From positions 20,148 to 84,147 of the forward strand of contig JAGWBY010000001.1 in assembly GCA_021295675.1 (NCBI GenBank): a stretch of 64,000 nt of DNA. The letters are read 5' to 3'. Below, piece after piece: positions 52,183 to 61,311 of this stretch. Both the position numbers and the translations under genes were made by a program. This DNA comes from Candidatus Latescibacterota bacterium (GTDB taxonomy: Bacteria > Latescibacterota > UBA2968 > UBA8231). The notes under the pieces are model-generated. The model worked only from the letters and a program-made list of their open reading frames with translations. It did not search any database and was not told the origin of the DNA. Position 1 is the stretch's first letter. Each line of letters opens with the position of its first letter.

Positions 52183-54451
52183 TGTGCAGATGGCGCTCGG
52201 CCCGTTTGGGATGTTCGACAGCGAATTTAAAAGCGGGTAACGCTAAAATTTCCAGTTGTTCCCGTCCCTCGGTGATGCGGATGATCGCGTTCGATGGTAC
52301 CTCATTGAACACCTGCTCCTTGCCACTTTTCGGCCAAAAAACCACTAGTTGCGCCACCCGCTCCGCTGAACCCAACCCCACGTACTGACGCAGCGGATTG
52401 CCGCCAAAACTGCCGCCGCTGCCGACCCATCGGTACAGAGATCGCCTTTGGCCTCCTTCCACCACATCGACCCGTAGCTGCGTCCCAATCCCCGACCGAT
52501 TCGACTCCACCCCTACCACCTCAATCGCTAGCCAGCCGTGACCAAATCCTGGATTTTCATATAGCACATCGGCGAACCCGTCGCCGCGATAGGCCCCGCC
52601 CATCTGCTCGAATATATCCACATCGCCATCGTGATCCACATCGGCAAATACGACCCCATGCCCCTTCTGCAGATGCCCCAAGCCGCTGGCAAAAGTCACA
52701 TCGACAAAGCGCTGACCCGCTTGGTTCCAATACAGCACATTGGGCATCAACTCGGCGTAATCGGTATCGCCGGTGCCCAAGTAGAAATCCAAAAAACCAT
52801 CGTGGTCTAAATCGCCAAAATTGGCCCCCATAGGTTTGGTCGGCTGCGCGAGGTGGAGGTCTTGGGACACGTCCGCAAAGCCGCCTCGGCCATCGCCGCG
52901 ATATAGCCGCGCCTTTTCTACGGACACCGAGTGGCCCAAATGCGCGGCGGCGATGTCGGCGATGGTGGCTGAGTATGCGGCGACGAACAGGTCGAGGTGG
53001 CCGTCGTTGTCGAAGTCCCAGAACCAGGCTGGGAAGCTGGCCCGAGGGGAGACGACGCCGAGGGTGGGAGCTACATCGGCGAAGGTGCCGTCGCCTTGAT
53101 TGTGGTAGAGTCGGTTGGGCTGACCGAGGTTGGATACGTAGAGATCGGGCCAGCGGTCCCCGTCGTAGTCGCCCCAGACGACGGCTTTGGCGTGGGCGTA
53201 TTGGTCAACGCCAGCCGCCGGGGCTACATCGGCGAAGGTGCCGTCGCCTTGATTTTGCAAGAGTTGGCCGGGGGCTACAAAAGTGTCGGTGGTTTCATTG
53301 CCGATGTAGAGGTCGAGATCGCCGTCGAGGTCGTAGTCGGCCCAAGCGGCGGTTTGGGTTGGGTAGTGGTCCTGTCCTAAGCCAGCGGCAAAGGTCGCGT
53401 CGAAGAAGGTGCCATCGCCTGCATTCCGCAGCAGCGAATTGGGGTGCTGGCCATGCTCGCCGAACCAAGCCCCGCGCAGGACGAGCAGGTCGAGATGGCC
53501 GTCGTTGTCGTAGTCGGCTTGCACCAAGTTGAGTCCACCCAACAGCCCGTTGAGGTTGGCCTCGTCGGTGCGGTCTGCAAAGGTGCCGTCCCCCCCATTG
53601 CGGAAAAAGCGCAGTTGTCCGGCCAAGTCCGATGTCGAGACAAAGAAATCGAGATACCCGTCGCCGTCGAAGTCGTCGGCCACAGCTCCGCCAGAAAGGC
53701 TGAAGGTGTCCAGTCCGAGCGCAGGAGCCACATTGACCCAGTGCGGAAACGCTGCTTGAGATTCAAAGGCTGCGGGAGGAATCCGGTGAGCGGGCGGCAC
53801 CCCCTCGGGATATTGCCCCAAGGTCATATAGGCGATGTTGAGCAGCCAGCGGGCACTTAGGTGCAAGCGCTCCTCTGCGGCGGTATTATCGAGCACGGCT
53901 TGGAAATAGGGGATGGCTTGGCGCGACCCTTCGGGGAGGGTATGGAAGCCGCCGGGGCGAATGGGCAGGATGCAGTGGTCGGCGCTGGGGTTGAGGACGC
54001 AGTTTTGGGTTTCCCCCAAGCGCAGCCACGCCAGCCCTAGGCGAAAGTGTATCTCATTTACTACCTGAGCAGGGACCGAGTGTTGGCCCGTGAGCATTTC
54101 TTTGGCCGCGGTGAGATGATCTATGGCGCGGCGTTCTCGCCCCAAGAAAAGTTCGGCGATCCCCAAGCGGAAATGGAGACGAATTCGGTCTTGGACGGGG
54201 GCTGCATCGGTCAGCGCCTGCAACTGATCTTCTAACTGTCGTAGCTGACCTTCGCCCTGATAGGGATTCTCGTCGAGATTTTGCGCGCGAACCTCCGCCA
54301 AAAGGGCCACCATTTTTTGATGGCTTTCCTCTTGCGAGAGCGAGGCAGCGTGGCTAGCCGAAATCGCGAATAGGAAGGGCAGCACATAAGACATGAGTGG
54401 CTGCGAGATGCCCACGTTTCGAAGAGGCGCATCCTTGGGTTCTAAGTCCAT
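52178..54451 (-). CDS. TPR-like / FG-GAP / ASPIC-UnbV protein
   Basis: A 757-residue exported protein. ATG 54451 is chosen because longer frames run into the divergent gene at 54533; ATG 54394 (MSYVLPFLFAISASHA) would give a bare signal peptide and is possible. Residues about 40-190 are helical and TPR-like (RIRLHFRLGIAELFLGRERR, EIHFRLGLAWLRLGETQN). Calcium loops follow (DFDGDGYLDFF, DYDNDGHLDLL, DYDLDGDLDLY, DYDGDRWPDLY, DFDNDGHLDLF, DLDHDGFLDFY, DVDHDGDVDIF), then an ASPIC/UnbV end (NRSGIGTQLRVDV, GGNPLRQYVGLG, VFWPKSGKEQ). The fusion of TPR and propeller in one chain mirrors the two separate-gene pairs elsewhere. The last residues and stop lie in a MITE, so the original C-terminus may have been changed. 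Confidence 0.85.
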   Translation of the reverse strand: MDLEPKDAPLRNVGISQPLMSYVLPFLFAISASHAASLSQEESHQKMVALLAEVRAQNLDENPYQGEGQLRQLEDQLQALTDAAPVQDRIRLHFRLGIAELFLGRERRAIDHLTAAKEMLTGQHSVPAQVVNEIHFRLGLAWLRLGETQNCVLNPSADHCILPIRPGGFHTLPEGSRQAIPYFQAVLDNTAAEERLHLSARWLLNIAYMTLGQYPEGVPPAHRIPPAAFESQAAFPHWVNVAPALGLDTFSLSGGAVADDFDGDGYLDFFVSTSDLAGQLRFFRNGGDGTFADRTDEANLNGLLGGLNLVQADYDNDGHLDLLVLRGAWFGEHGQHPNSLLRNAGDGTFFDATFAAGLGQDHYPTQTAAWADYDLDGDLDLYIGNETTDTFVAPGQLLQNQGDGTFADVAPAAGVDQYAHAKAVVWGDYDGDRWPDLYVSNLGQPNRLYHNQGDGTFADVAPTLGVVSPRASFPAWFWDFDNDGHLDLFVAAYSATIADIAAAHLGHSVSVEKARLYRGDGRGGFADVSQDLHLAQPTKPMGANFGDLDHDGFLDFYLGTGDTDYAELMPNVLYWNQAGQRFVDVTFASGLGHLQKGHGVVFADVDHDGDVDIFEQMGGAYRGDGFADVLYENPGFGHGWLAIEVVGVESNRSGIGTQLRVDVVEGGQRRSLYRWVGSGGSFGGNPLRQYVGLGSAERVAQLVVFWPKSGKEQVFNEVPSNAIIRITEGREQLEILALPAFKFAVEHPKRAERHLHK

Positions 54452-54532
54452 GCGTCGCTTTCTATGCTGTTTGCCCACAATAGTACGACGAATTGACAAT
54501 GCCGCCCAATCTGCGTAGGGTTCGGCGCATTC

Positions 54533-56860
54533 ATGCAGAGTGAAATGCGCAAATTCCCCCGCACATCCCACTGCGCCAGTCTGTTGGTGTTGTTGGTCTT
54601 CCGGCTCGCCTTTGCCGACGAGATCCGCTTCGACTCGGCGCGCGACTGGGCCACTTGGTCCCTGCCGCATGGCATCGTCACAGCCACGCCCGATGGCCGT
54701 CTGCAGCCGGTGGCCGTCCGTCGCAACATAGATGCTGTCGCCAACCTCGCCCTTTTCGACGGTGGCATCCGCGAGGCTGGTTCCAATGCATCTCAAGCTG
54801 CCTTGGTCATTGACGGCGACTTGACGACCGGCTGGCACCCGGACCTGCAGGATCCCCCCGACACTTGGTTTATCGATCTAGATCTCGGCCGCGGCGTCTT
54901 CGCTACCCGCGTCGTCCTCCACTTTGCCACTGACGCCCCGCCCTTCTCGCTTATTGACCTGCTGTTGTCCACGGGCGAGCCGCAAATCGATCATAGCAAC
55001 ACCTCGTTCAACGATGTACTGGTGTTCCGCACCCGACATCGCTTTAAGGAAAACGACAGCCACCGCGTGGTCTTTGAGTTGGACCAGTCCACCCACACGC
55101 CCATCCGCTACGTGCGCGTCGAGAACCTCCTGCCCGTAGAAGGCGCGCGCCTAACCGAAATCAGCATCGAAGAATTCGGCGATAACTTGGCGCTCAACCT
55201 GCTAGAGCGCAGCGGTAGCATCCACATCAAAATCGGCGAGGATGCCGACGACGACGTGCCCTTGGGCAATGCCATTCAGCTAGCCGACGGCGACTTCTTT
55301 ACTCGCTTCCGCTATGGCCGCGCCGTGCGCAGCCCAGAAGATGTCTGGGGCGAGATCACCTTAGATTTGGGGGCGATCTATTGGATTGACTGGATTCGCT
55401 TGGTCAGCGGCATCGTACCTCGGCCCACCAACCGGCCTGGAGCCGCGACGGGCAACATCGGCGACCGAACGCTTTCTCTCCGCCGCTTTGATCTCAACCT
55501 CTATGAAGTGCTGACCTCGGACGGCTCACTCGCGCCCGACGGCAGCTTTATTTGGGAGCGCAAGTTCCTCGACCGCCGCTCGGGCACCAACTACCGGCAG
55601 GGCTTTGCCGATCACGCCTTCCCGCCGACTCCTACCCGCTTCCTGCGCATCAACTGGCTCATCTGGGACGCCAACTGCGGCGGCAACTGCGGCGCGGCTT
55701 CGGGGATATTAGAAGAGCTGATGATCTATGGCCGGGGCTTCCCGCGCGAAGTGCAGTTTGGGTCGGGGCTGATTGACTTAGGCGACGACAAGAATGTCAC
55801 TGCCCTGCGCTGGGATGCGGATGCGCCGCCGGGCACAGCTATTGAGATCCGCTCGCGCTCGGGCAACTCGCTCGATCTCAACGTTGCCTATCACGACAAA
55901 AACGGCAAGTCCGTCACCGCTGCCCGCTACCAGAAGCTCATCCCCTCGTTCCGCGGCCGCATCGACACGACCTTCTCCCCGGGTGCAGACTGGAGCCCGT
56001 GGAGCAATATTTACAGTGCTTCGGGCGCGGCCTTTCTCTCGCCCTCGCCGCGCCGCTACTTGGAACTAGACTTGCGCCTGACTTCGGACGATCCGCTCGT
56101 CGCCGCAGCGCTCGATCATATTACCTTGGAATTCTCGCCCCCGCTGGCCGAAGGTCTATTCGGCGAGATTTTCCCCGCCCAAGTCGAGCCTGGGGTTGAG
56201 CACGAGTTTAGCTACTTTCTCCAAGCCCGCTCTGCCCCGCGCGGCTTTGATCGCATCGCCCTCGAAGCCCCCAGCGCGTTGCGCTTTATCGAAGCGCTGG
56301 TCGATGGCGAGTCTGCTGCTGTTGCTGTGGACTCGACTGAGGGCCGTCTCGCTCTTGATTTTTCCGCCCCGATCCGCAGCCGCCAACTAGTCGAGTTGCG
56401 CTTTGCCACCGCTGTCTTCGTGCAGGCGACTCGCGTTGCCGCCTTCCTCGAAGACGGCGAAGTCCGCCAGCGCGTTGATCCCGGCAACGCCAGCGACCGC
56501 GTCGCCAGCGACTCCGACGTCGTCCGCTTCGCCGTTGGTGGCGATTTGCTCAAAAACTTGGTGCTCAATACACCCGTCATCACGCCCAACGGCGACGGCA
56601 TCAACGACGAACTGCGCCTTTTGGTCCACGTGGTCAATGTCCTCGAACCTCGTCCCTTGTGCCTGCGCCTTGGCGATTTGTCTGGCCGCATCGCCTACGA
56701 GCACTGCGGCGAAATCCGCGCTGGAGAGCTCGTGCTGGTTTGGGATGGGAGAGACCATACCGGTAAACGCGTAGCGCCCGGCGCGTATATCGCGGCCTTG
56801 CAGATCGAAGGAGACGCCCGGCAGCAGAGCGTTCAGCGCGCCGTTGCGGTCGCTTATTGA
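54533..56860 (+). CDS. Secreted discoidin-like / FlgD-Ig protein (paralogue 6 of 6)
   Basis: A 775-residue exported protein (start 54533 or 54545) with signal MRKFPRTSHCASLLVLLVFR..AFAD. It is the closest relative of the frameshifted gene at 5793. Both have IRFDSARDWATW or VFDSAAEWATW after the signal, a discoidin domain (ALVIDGDLTTGWHPD, WFIDLDLGRGVFATRVVL) and a second domain (DVWGEITLDLGAIYWIDWIRL). A cysteine pair (ANCGGNCGAASG) is unique to this copy. Then come the core modules (DWSPWSNIYSASG, SPSPRRYLELDLRL, LFGEIFPAQV) and the Ig domain (VITPNGDGINDELRLLVHV, WDGRDHTGKRVAPGAYIA), ending in AVAVAY. It gives the intact reference for the lesion near 7200. Confidence 0.87.
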   Translation: MQSEMRKFPRTSHCASLLVLLVFRLAFADEIRFDSARDWATWSLPHGIVTATPDGRLQPVAVRRNIDAVANLALFDGGIREAGSNASQAALVIDGDLTTGWHPDLQDPPDTWFIDLDLGRGVFATRVVLHFATDAPPFSLIDLLLSTGEPQIDHSNTSFNDVLVFRTRHRFKENDSHRVVFELDQSTHTPIRYVRVENLLPVEGARLTEISIEEFGDNLALNLLERSGSIHIKIGEDADDDVPLGNAIQLADGDFFTRFRYGRAVRSPEDVWGEITLDLGAIYWIDWIRLVSGIVPRPTNRPGAATGNIGDRTLSLRRFDLNLYEVLTSDGSLAPDGSFIWERKFLDRRSGTNYRQGFADHAFPPTPTRFLRINWLIWDANCGGNCGAASGILEELMIYGRGFPREVQFGSGLIDLGDDKNVTALRWDADAPPGTAIEIRSRSGNSLDLNVAYHDKNGKSVTAARYQKLIPSFRGRIDTTFSPGADWSPWSNIYSASGAAFLSPSPRRYLELDLRLTSDDPLVAAALDHITLEFSPPLAEGLFGEIFPAQVEPGVEHEFSYFLQARSAPRGFDRIALEAPSALRFIEALVDGESAAVAVDSTEGRLALDFSAPIRSRQLVELRFATAVFVQATRVAAFLEDGEVRQRVDPGNASDRVASDSDVVRFAVGGDLLKNLVLNTPVITPNGDGINDELRLLVHVVNVLEPRPLCLRLGDLSGRIAYEHCGEIRAGELVLVWDGRDHTGKRVAPGAYIAALQIEGDARQQSVQRAVAVAY

Positions 56861-56867
56861 AGCAGCA

Positions 56868-58600
56868 CTACCGATCCCACGGAAACGCAAACGTCGGCCC
56901 ATTGGCATACCGCTGCATCCCGATCTCCAACGTCTCCCCGGCTCCCGGCGCTAGTTCCACGGCAAAGGACGAGTCATCTATCGTCGTTTCCTTCTCGCCC
57001 ACGCTGACGCTGGTGAACTGGTGCTCGGCATAGGCTCCGCCCTGTACAATTACTGCGCGTCCGGCTACTGGGTCTGTGTTTACCAGCGTCAGCGTCATGG
57101 AGTCCTCGCCTAGTCGCTCCACTAGCGCCCCCACGCCCTCGGGCATCCCCGCGCGCCCGGCCTGCGGATCAAAGTAGCGCACTCGGCAGTGCAGCGGCGA
57201 ACCGTGACGCGGCGTCAGCCCGCCCAACATGAGCTGGGTCAGCCCGCCCGGAATGGCTGGGTTGAATGGGTTGGGATTGTCCGACAGCCGGGTGTCCGGC
57301 GTCGTTGGGTCGCGGCGCACCTTCTCCATTTGCGTGCGGAGGCGGGCAAAGTCGGCCTGTAGCGCCGCTTCTGGGTAGGTGGAGTCGCGTCCCTCCAAGA
57401 AGCCGAACCAGCCGCTGTCTGGGTTTAGTCGGCTCAGGTCGGCCCGGTCCATTGACCAGTAGTACACCTCTTGCGCTCCGTGCGCGTACTTTGCTGGCCG
57501 GAACTCGTACCAGCCCTCGTCTCCGTACATATGCGGGTACATCATCTGCCCGTCGATTTCCTTCCCATTGGCGTTGATTTTGTCGATCATCTGCCGCCAC
57601 ACATCGACGAATTGCTGCTCGCCCGACAGCAACAGCGCGTTGCCAAAGCCCGAAATCCCCAGCCCGTGCGTGTTGCGGCTGGACATCGCCCCAGTCTGGG
57701 GCACTTCAACGGTAAAGGCCCAGCCGTAACACCCTCCGTACCACTTGCCGTCGCACTCGCCGCCAATGGTCCCATCGAGTCCGATATTGGTCGGGATGAT
57801 CCCGTCGTTGGCCAGCGTGCGCTGCCGCCAGGCTTCGACGTATTCGATTACCCAGTCCTTGTACTGGCCCTCGCCCGTCAGTGCGTATGCATTTAGCCCC
57901 AAGGCCGTCGCCACCATGTTCTGCGGATGATCGCCGACGACATCGGTGTAGTCTTTGAAGTGGGCCAGCATCTCCTCGAAGTTGCGCTCTCCGTGCAGGG
58001 GAATGAAGCGCTCCTGCACCTCGTCGAGCGGATCGCCGGCCCAGTCGAGCGCCGTGGCCTTGCGCAGCATCGGCCCGCGACTGCCGTTGAACAGACTCTT
58101 GATGATCTTGTGTTCGGGGTCATAGTTGGGTGCTTGTGGGTCGTCGCCCATGTAAAATCCGGCGTAGCGCCGCACCCGCTGATCAAAGGCCTGCTCGCGT
58201 GGATTCATCAACCCGTGCAGGTTGAACGTCGTCAGCCCTTCCCCGTTGTGTACCCAGTCGAACATCACTGGAAATTCGCGATAGTACATCCCGTCTCGGG
58301 TAAAGGGCACTTCCGTGGTCTTGGCCTCGGTGTATTGCTTGAGATGCCCCTCCCATGCCAACTGGCACATATCGTACAGATGGCCCCCACCTCCCAGCAC
58401 GTAGAGCACGGGCCAGTGGACTAGGTTCTCGATGGCGTCGTCCGGCCCATCGTTGCCGCCCCAGCGCGGGATGCACTCCAAATAGCCCCGTCCGTACATC
58501 CCCTCGTTTGCGCCCGAATTAGTTCCCACTCCATCAGCGCCCAAGCGGGCGGTGGCATGGGCGTGTCAATGGCGATGGCGCGGGGATTCAGATAGCTCAT
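56868..58600 (-). CDS. Uncharacterised protein, probable alpha/alpha-toroid fold, frameshifted near the N-terminus
   Basis: The gene starts at ATG 58600 (MSYLNPRAIAIDTPMPPPAW), 4 bases after AAAAGGAGCC, and reads WALMEWELIRA to about 58525. Sense then continues in another frame (NEGMYGRGYLECIPRWGGNDGPDDAIENL) to 56868. The long downstream frame alone opens at 58544 but lacks the true N-terminus. The protein of about 577 residues has no signal peptide. It has repeated helical stretches (DHPQNMVATALGLNAYALTG, NTHGLGISGFGNALLLSGEQ) like the (alpha/alpha)6 barrels of heparinase or glycosidase-type proteins, then a beta-rich end (YFDPQAGRAGMPEGVGALVERL, VVQGGAYAEHQF). No catalytic residues can be named. 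Family function is unknown to me; polysaccharide-related activity is a guess from the fold. Confidence 0.65.
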
Positions 58601-58643
58601 GGATGGCTCCTTTTTGCACAGTAAGCGAAGCGATTGTCGAAAA

Positions 58644-59036
58644 TCAAATCCAGTTTTCAACTGCTAGATCGCGAATTCTTGCAAAGTGCTTCAGGTTGTT
58701 CGTCACCAGCGTGAAATTATTGGCGAATGCAATGGAAACGATCATTATGTCCGCATCAGAAAGAATTTCACCTCTTTTTTTTAGATCGGATTTGATCTGG
58801 CCAAAGTGGTTAGCCGCTTTGTCATTAAAAGGTCGCATGGACAGCTTTTGGGATAAGGTTTGAATGTTAGAAAGATTCTGTTGAACATAACTGGAATTGT
58901 AAGCACCAAAGTAAAGCTCCGCCTTTGAAATAACCGAGTAGTAGAGACTGTCCATTTCGATCGACTGTGCTTTTCGCTCGATGTTCTGATTTCCATTAAG
59001 CCAGTAAATGAGCGTGTCTGTATCGAGCAAATACAT
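58644..59036 (-). CDS. vapC: VapC-type PIN-domain toxin
   Basis: A 130-residue PIN-domain ribonuclease. The acidic active site is visible as D5 (MYLLDTDTLIYW), E40 (SKAELYFGA), D94/D96 (LSDADIMIVSIA), with TNNLKHF near the end in place of the usual T.N..HF. These enzymes cleave RNA when not held by their antitoxin. The ATG shares its A with the stop codon of the upstream antitoxin gene (TAATG), as usual for vapBC. Codon use is much more AT-rich than the surrounding genes, indicating transfer. Confidence 0.9.
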   Translation of the reverse strand: MYLLDTDTLIYWLNGNQNIERKAQSIEMDSLYYSVISKAELYFGAYNSSYVQQNLSNIQTLSQKLSMRPFNDKAANHFGQIKSDLKKRGEILSDADIMIVSIAFANNFTLVTNNLKHFARIRDLAVENWI

Positions 59037-59248
59037 TAAAGCGTTGTATCTCTTCCGAGCGTTCTTGATGAGATGATTTCCTCGACAATTTCTTTGGCCT
59101 CTCGAGAATCCTTCCAAATACCGCACAACCCGGATCCCTGTGTCATAGCTTCATCAGGGACTCGAATTTCGACTTGGATTCCATCGGGAAGCTGGATATT
59201 TTCGTCAATGAGGATTTGATTATCTTTGATATGACCCCGAACAATCAT
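59036..59248 (-). CDS. VapB-like antitoxin
   Basis: A 70-residue partner for the PIN toxin. It begins MIVRGHIKDNQILIDENIQL, a short beta-type antitoxin N-terminus (hydrophobic strands followed by LPDGIQVEIRVPDE), and ends in an amphipathic region GLCGIWKDSREAKEIVEEII with SSRTLGRD, the usual toxin-wrapping tail of this group. AGGAAGGAGC lies just upstream. AT-rich like the toxin gene. The upstream 159 bp to the first PhyH gene hold no gene I can support and probably carry both promoters. Confidence 0.82.
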   Translation of the reverse strand: MIVRGHIKDNQILIDENIQLPDGIQVEIRVPDEAMTQGSGLCGIWKDSREAKEIVEEIISSRTLGRDTTL

Positions 59249-59407
59249 ACGTAATGCTCCTTCCTGCTTGGGACCGGCGCGAAGACCTATCCCGTGTAGC
59301 TTGGATGTGGTCTTCCTTGCAGTGGATGCTAAGAATACTGTTTATATAAGAAACCGTCTCATCACCAGCAAGGCCAGTCGGACATACCTTACAGCGCGGC
59401 CCAAACC

Positions 59408-60151
59408 ATGGCGCAACCGCCCTACCCGCAGCACCTCAATCCCAAGCTGACGCCCGCAATCGCCGAGGATGTGGCTTTCTTTCGCAAGTGGGGCTATCTC
59501 GTCGTCGAAGACGCCATCACCGAGGTGCAGGTCGAGACCCTACGCACGGCCCTCGACGCGGCCTGTGCACGCGGGGACGGCAAGCAGTTTATCCACCAGC
59601 TCTTAGAAGAGGACGCGGCCTTTGCTTTCCTGCTCGACAACCCGCCTGTGCTGGAGAGGATGCAGGCCATTCTGGGCACCTGCGTCCAGCTTCACAGTGC
59701 CACCGCCCGCGTAACCGCGCCGGGACAGGAGAACCAGAATTGGCACCGCGACGTGCCCTGGCCCATCGATCCCGACGGCACACCCTACGGCGCGTTGCCC
59801 GGCCAGATCAACTGCGGCTACTACTTGGACGAATTAGACGAGGACAACGGTGCCATCGTCATCGTCCCCGGCAGCCACCGCGCCCCCTTTCACCCGCCCG
59901 AAGGTCATCCGCGCTTCCCGGAGGAGAAGTGGGTTTTCGCCCGCCCGGGTCAGGCGGTGATGTTCGACGGTTGCCTGTACCACCGAGGCGCGGCCAACCG
60001 TTCGGCGGTACGCCGCCGCGTCTGCCTGATGTGCTACCAAACCGCCTGGATGAAATCCCGCGAGTCCTTCGACGGCCCTTTTGCGCAGAAAGTTCGCGCC
60101 ACGGGTACCGACCAGCAGAAAATGCTGATGGGCGCTATCGAGAAATGGTAA
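59408..60151 (+). CDS. Phytanoyl-CoA dioxygenase (PhyH) family protein 1
   Basis: A 247-residue Fe(II)/2-oxoglutarate oxygenase. The metal triad is H113 and D115 (NWHRDVPW) with H192 (LYHRGAANRS); R202 or R203 would bind 2-oxoglutarate. The early VAFFRKWGYLVVEDAITE is the typical PhyH opening (residues 22-39). Such enzymes hydroxylate small lipids, amino acids or natural products; substrate unknown. It is the first of a run with the gene at 60166 (14 bp away, shared transcript likely). Confidence 0.9.
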   Translation: MAQPPYPQHLNPKLTPAIAEDVAFFRKWGYLVVEDAITEVQVETLRTALDAACARGDGKQFIHQLLEEDAAFAFLLDNPPVLERMQAILGTCVQLHSATARVTAPGQENQNWHRDVPWPIDPDGTPYGALPGQINCGYYLDELDEDNGAIVIVPGSHRAPFHPPEGHPRFPEEKWVFARPGQAVMFDGCLYHRGAANRSAVRRRVCLMCYQTAWMKSRESFDGPFAQKVRATGTDQQKMLMGAIEKW

Positions 60152-60165
60152 GGAGGAACCAACCC

Positions 60166-61029
60166 ATGTTGACCACCGCACAAGCTGAACACTACCACAC
60201 CGAAGGCTACGTCGCCGTCCCCGGCTTCCTCAGCGCCGCGGAGGTCGCGGCCTTCCTGCGCGAGATGGACGCGGTAAGCGCCGGTAATACGCTCGCCAGC
60301 CACGACGTCACCCGGATGGAGATGGAGCCGAACCAGCCTTCTGATGGGACGCAGGTCCGCCGTTTGTACGAGCCTTGTAGTCACTACGAGGTCTTCCGGG
60401 AATTCTCCCAGTCGGAGCGGCTCCTCGACGCGGTCGAGGCCCTACTCGGCCCGGACTTGGTCTTTCACTACAGCAAGATCAATATGAAACCGGCTGGCGT
60501 TGGCTCGCCCGTTGAGTGGCACCAGGACCTTTCCTACTACCCGCTGACTCATCGCGGCTCGGTGAGCATCCTCTTTTATCTCGACGATGCGGCCGTTGAA
60601 AACGGCTGCCTGCAAATCATTCCCCGCCGCCATCAGGCTGACCTGCTATCGCACAACACCGACGGCTTTTTTCAAGGCCGGGTTACGGAAGCGGTTGATC
60701 AGTCGCTAGCTGTGCCGATCCCCGGCGAAGCCGGCACGGTCATCTTCATGCATGCGATGACCCCCCATGCTTCCATCGCCAATGTCTCCGACAAGCCGCG
60801 GCGCACGCTGATCCTCAGCTACCGCGCCGCCGATGCGTTCCCGATTTACACCGGCGAGATGACGTACAAGACCGAGGCCAATGCGCGTTTAGTGCGCGGC
60901 CGGTTTGCGCACACAGCGCGTTTCGAGGACCGCACTTTTCCCATCCCGCTGTACAAGGACGCCATTTCCTCGCTCTACGACTTGCAGGAGCGCTCGCGCC
61001 AAGGGGAGATGGTGGCCGAGAGTGTTTGA
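60166..61029 (+). CDS. Phytanoyl-CoA dioxygenase (PhyH) family protein 2
   Basis: A 287-residue PhyH enzyme from ATG 60166, with AAGGAGG at about 60150-60156. Iron ligands are H119 and D121 (EWHQDLSYY) and H201 (TPHASIANVS); R212 is the likely 2-oxoglutarate arginine. The motif GCLQIIPRRHQ (residues 147-157) and the sequence around HASIANVSDKPRR are close to ectoine-hydroxylase-like and sponge-symbiont PhyH proteins. Only about a quarter of its residues look shared with the neighbour at 59408, so the two are not a recent duplication. Confidence 0.9.
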   Translation: MLTTAQAEHYHTEGYVAVPGFLSAAEVAAFLREMDAVSAGNTLASHDVTRMEMEPNQPSDGTQVRRLYEPCSHYEVFREFSQSERLLDAVEALLGPDLVFHYSKINMKPAGVGSPVEWHQDLSYYPLTHRGSVSILFYLDDAAVENGCLQIIPRRHQADLLSHNTDGFFQGRVTEAVDQSLAVPIPGEAGTVIFMHAMTPHASIANVSDKPRRTLILSYRAADAFPIYTGEMTYKTEANARLVRGRFAHTARFEDRTFPIPLYKDAISSLYDLQERSRQGEMVAESV

Positions 61030-61044
61030 CGGGGGGCATGCGAT

Positions 61045-61286
61045 ATGGATACGTCCAGCATTGACCTGACATTTGTCCCTGAACTGTTGCGCTTGCCTTA
61101 TTCACAAGTTTGGAGCGACTATGATGAAGGGGCTGATGTATTGTATCTCAGCTTTGAAAAACCTCAGTGCGCCAACGCAGCGTGATGGAAGAGGACGGGA
61201 ATATCTACCACTATCGCGACAGCCGTCTTGTCGGCATAACGCTTCCCAATGCTCGAACTCGCTTTCAACAGAGTCATTCACAATAG
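61045..61286 (+). pseudogene. DUF2283-family gene, frameshifted
   Basis: The first frame from ATG 61045 reads LPYSQVWSDYDEGADVLYLSFEKPQ, the standard DUF2283 start, and stops soon after at CANAA. The rest of the domain (RSVMEEDGNIYHYRDSRLVGITLPNA) continues in another frame from about 61177 to TAG at 61284-61286. One indel near 61165-61180 explains the break. DUF2283 proteins are small, of unknown function and often near toxin-antitoxin genes. This fills most of the gap between two PhyH genes. Confidence 0.75.
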
Positions 61287-61311
61287 AAGCAGCCAGAAGG
61301 TGCAGTGTGCA

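Noticed and set aside
59488..60165. Upstream in-frame extension of the second PhyH gene to 59488
   Set aside because: The extension is Arg/Pro-rich out-of-frame reading of the first PhyH gene. ATG 60166 has a strong ribosome site and begins the PhyH domain.
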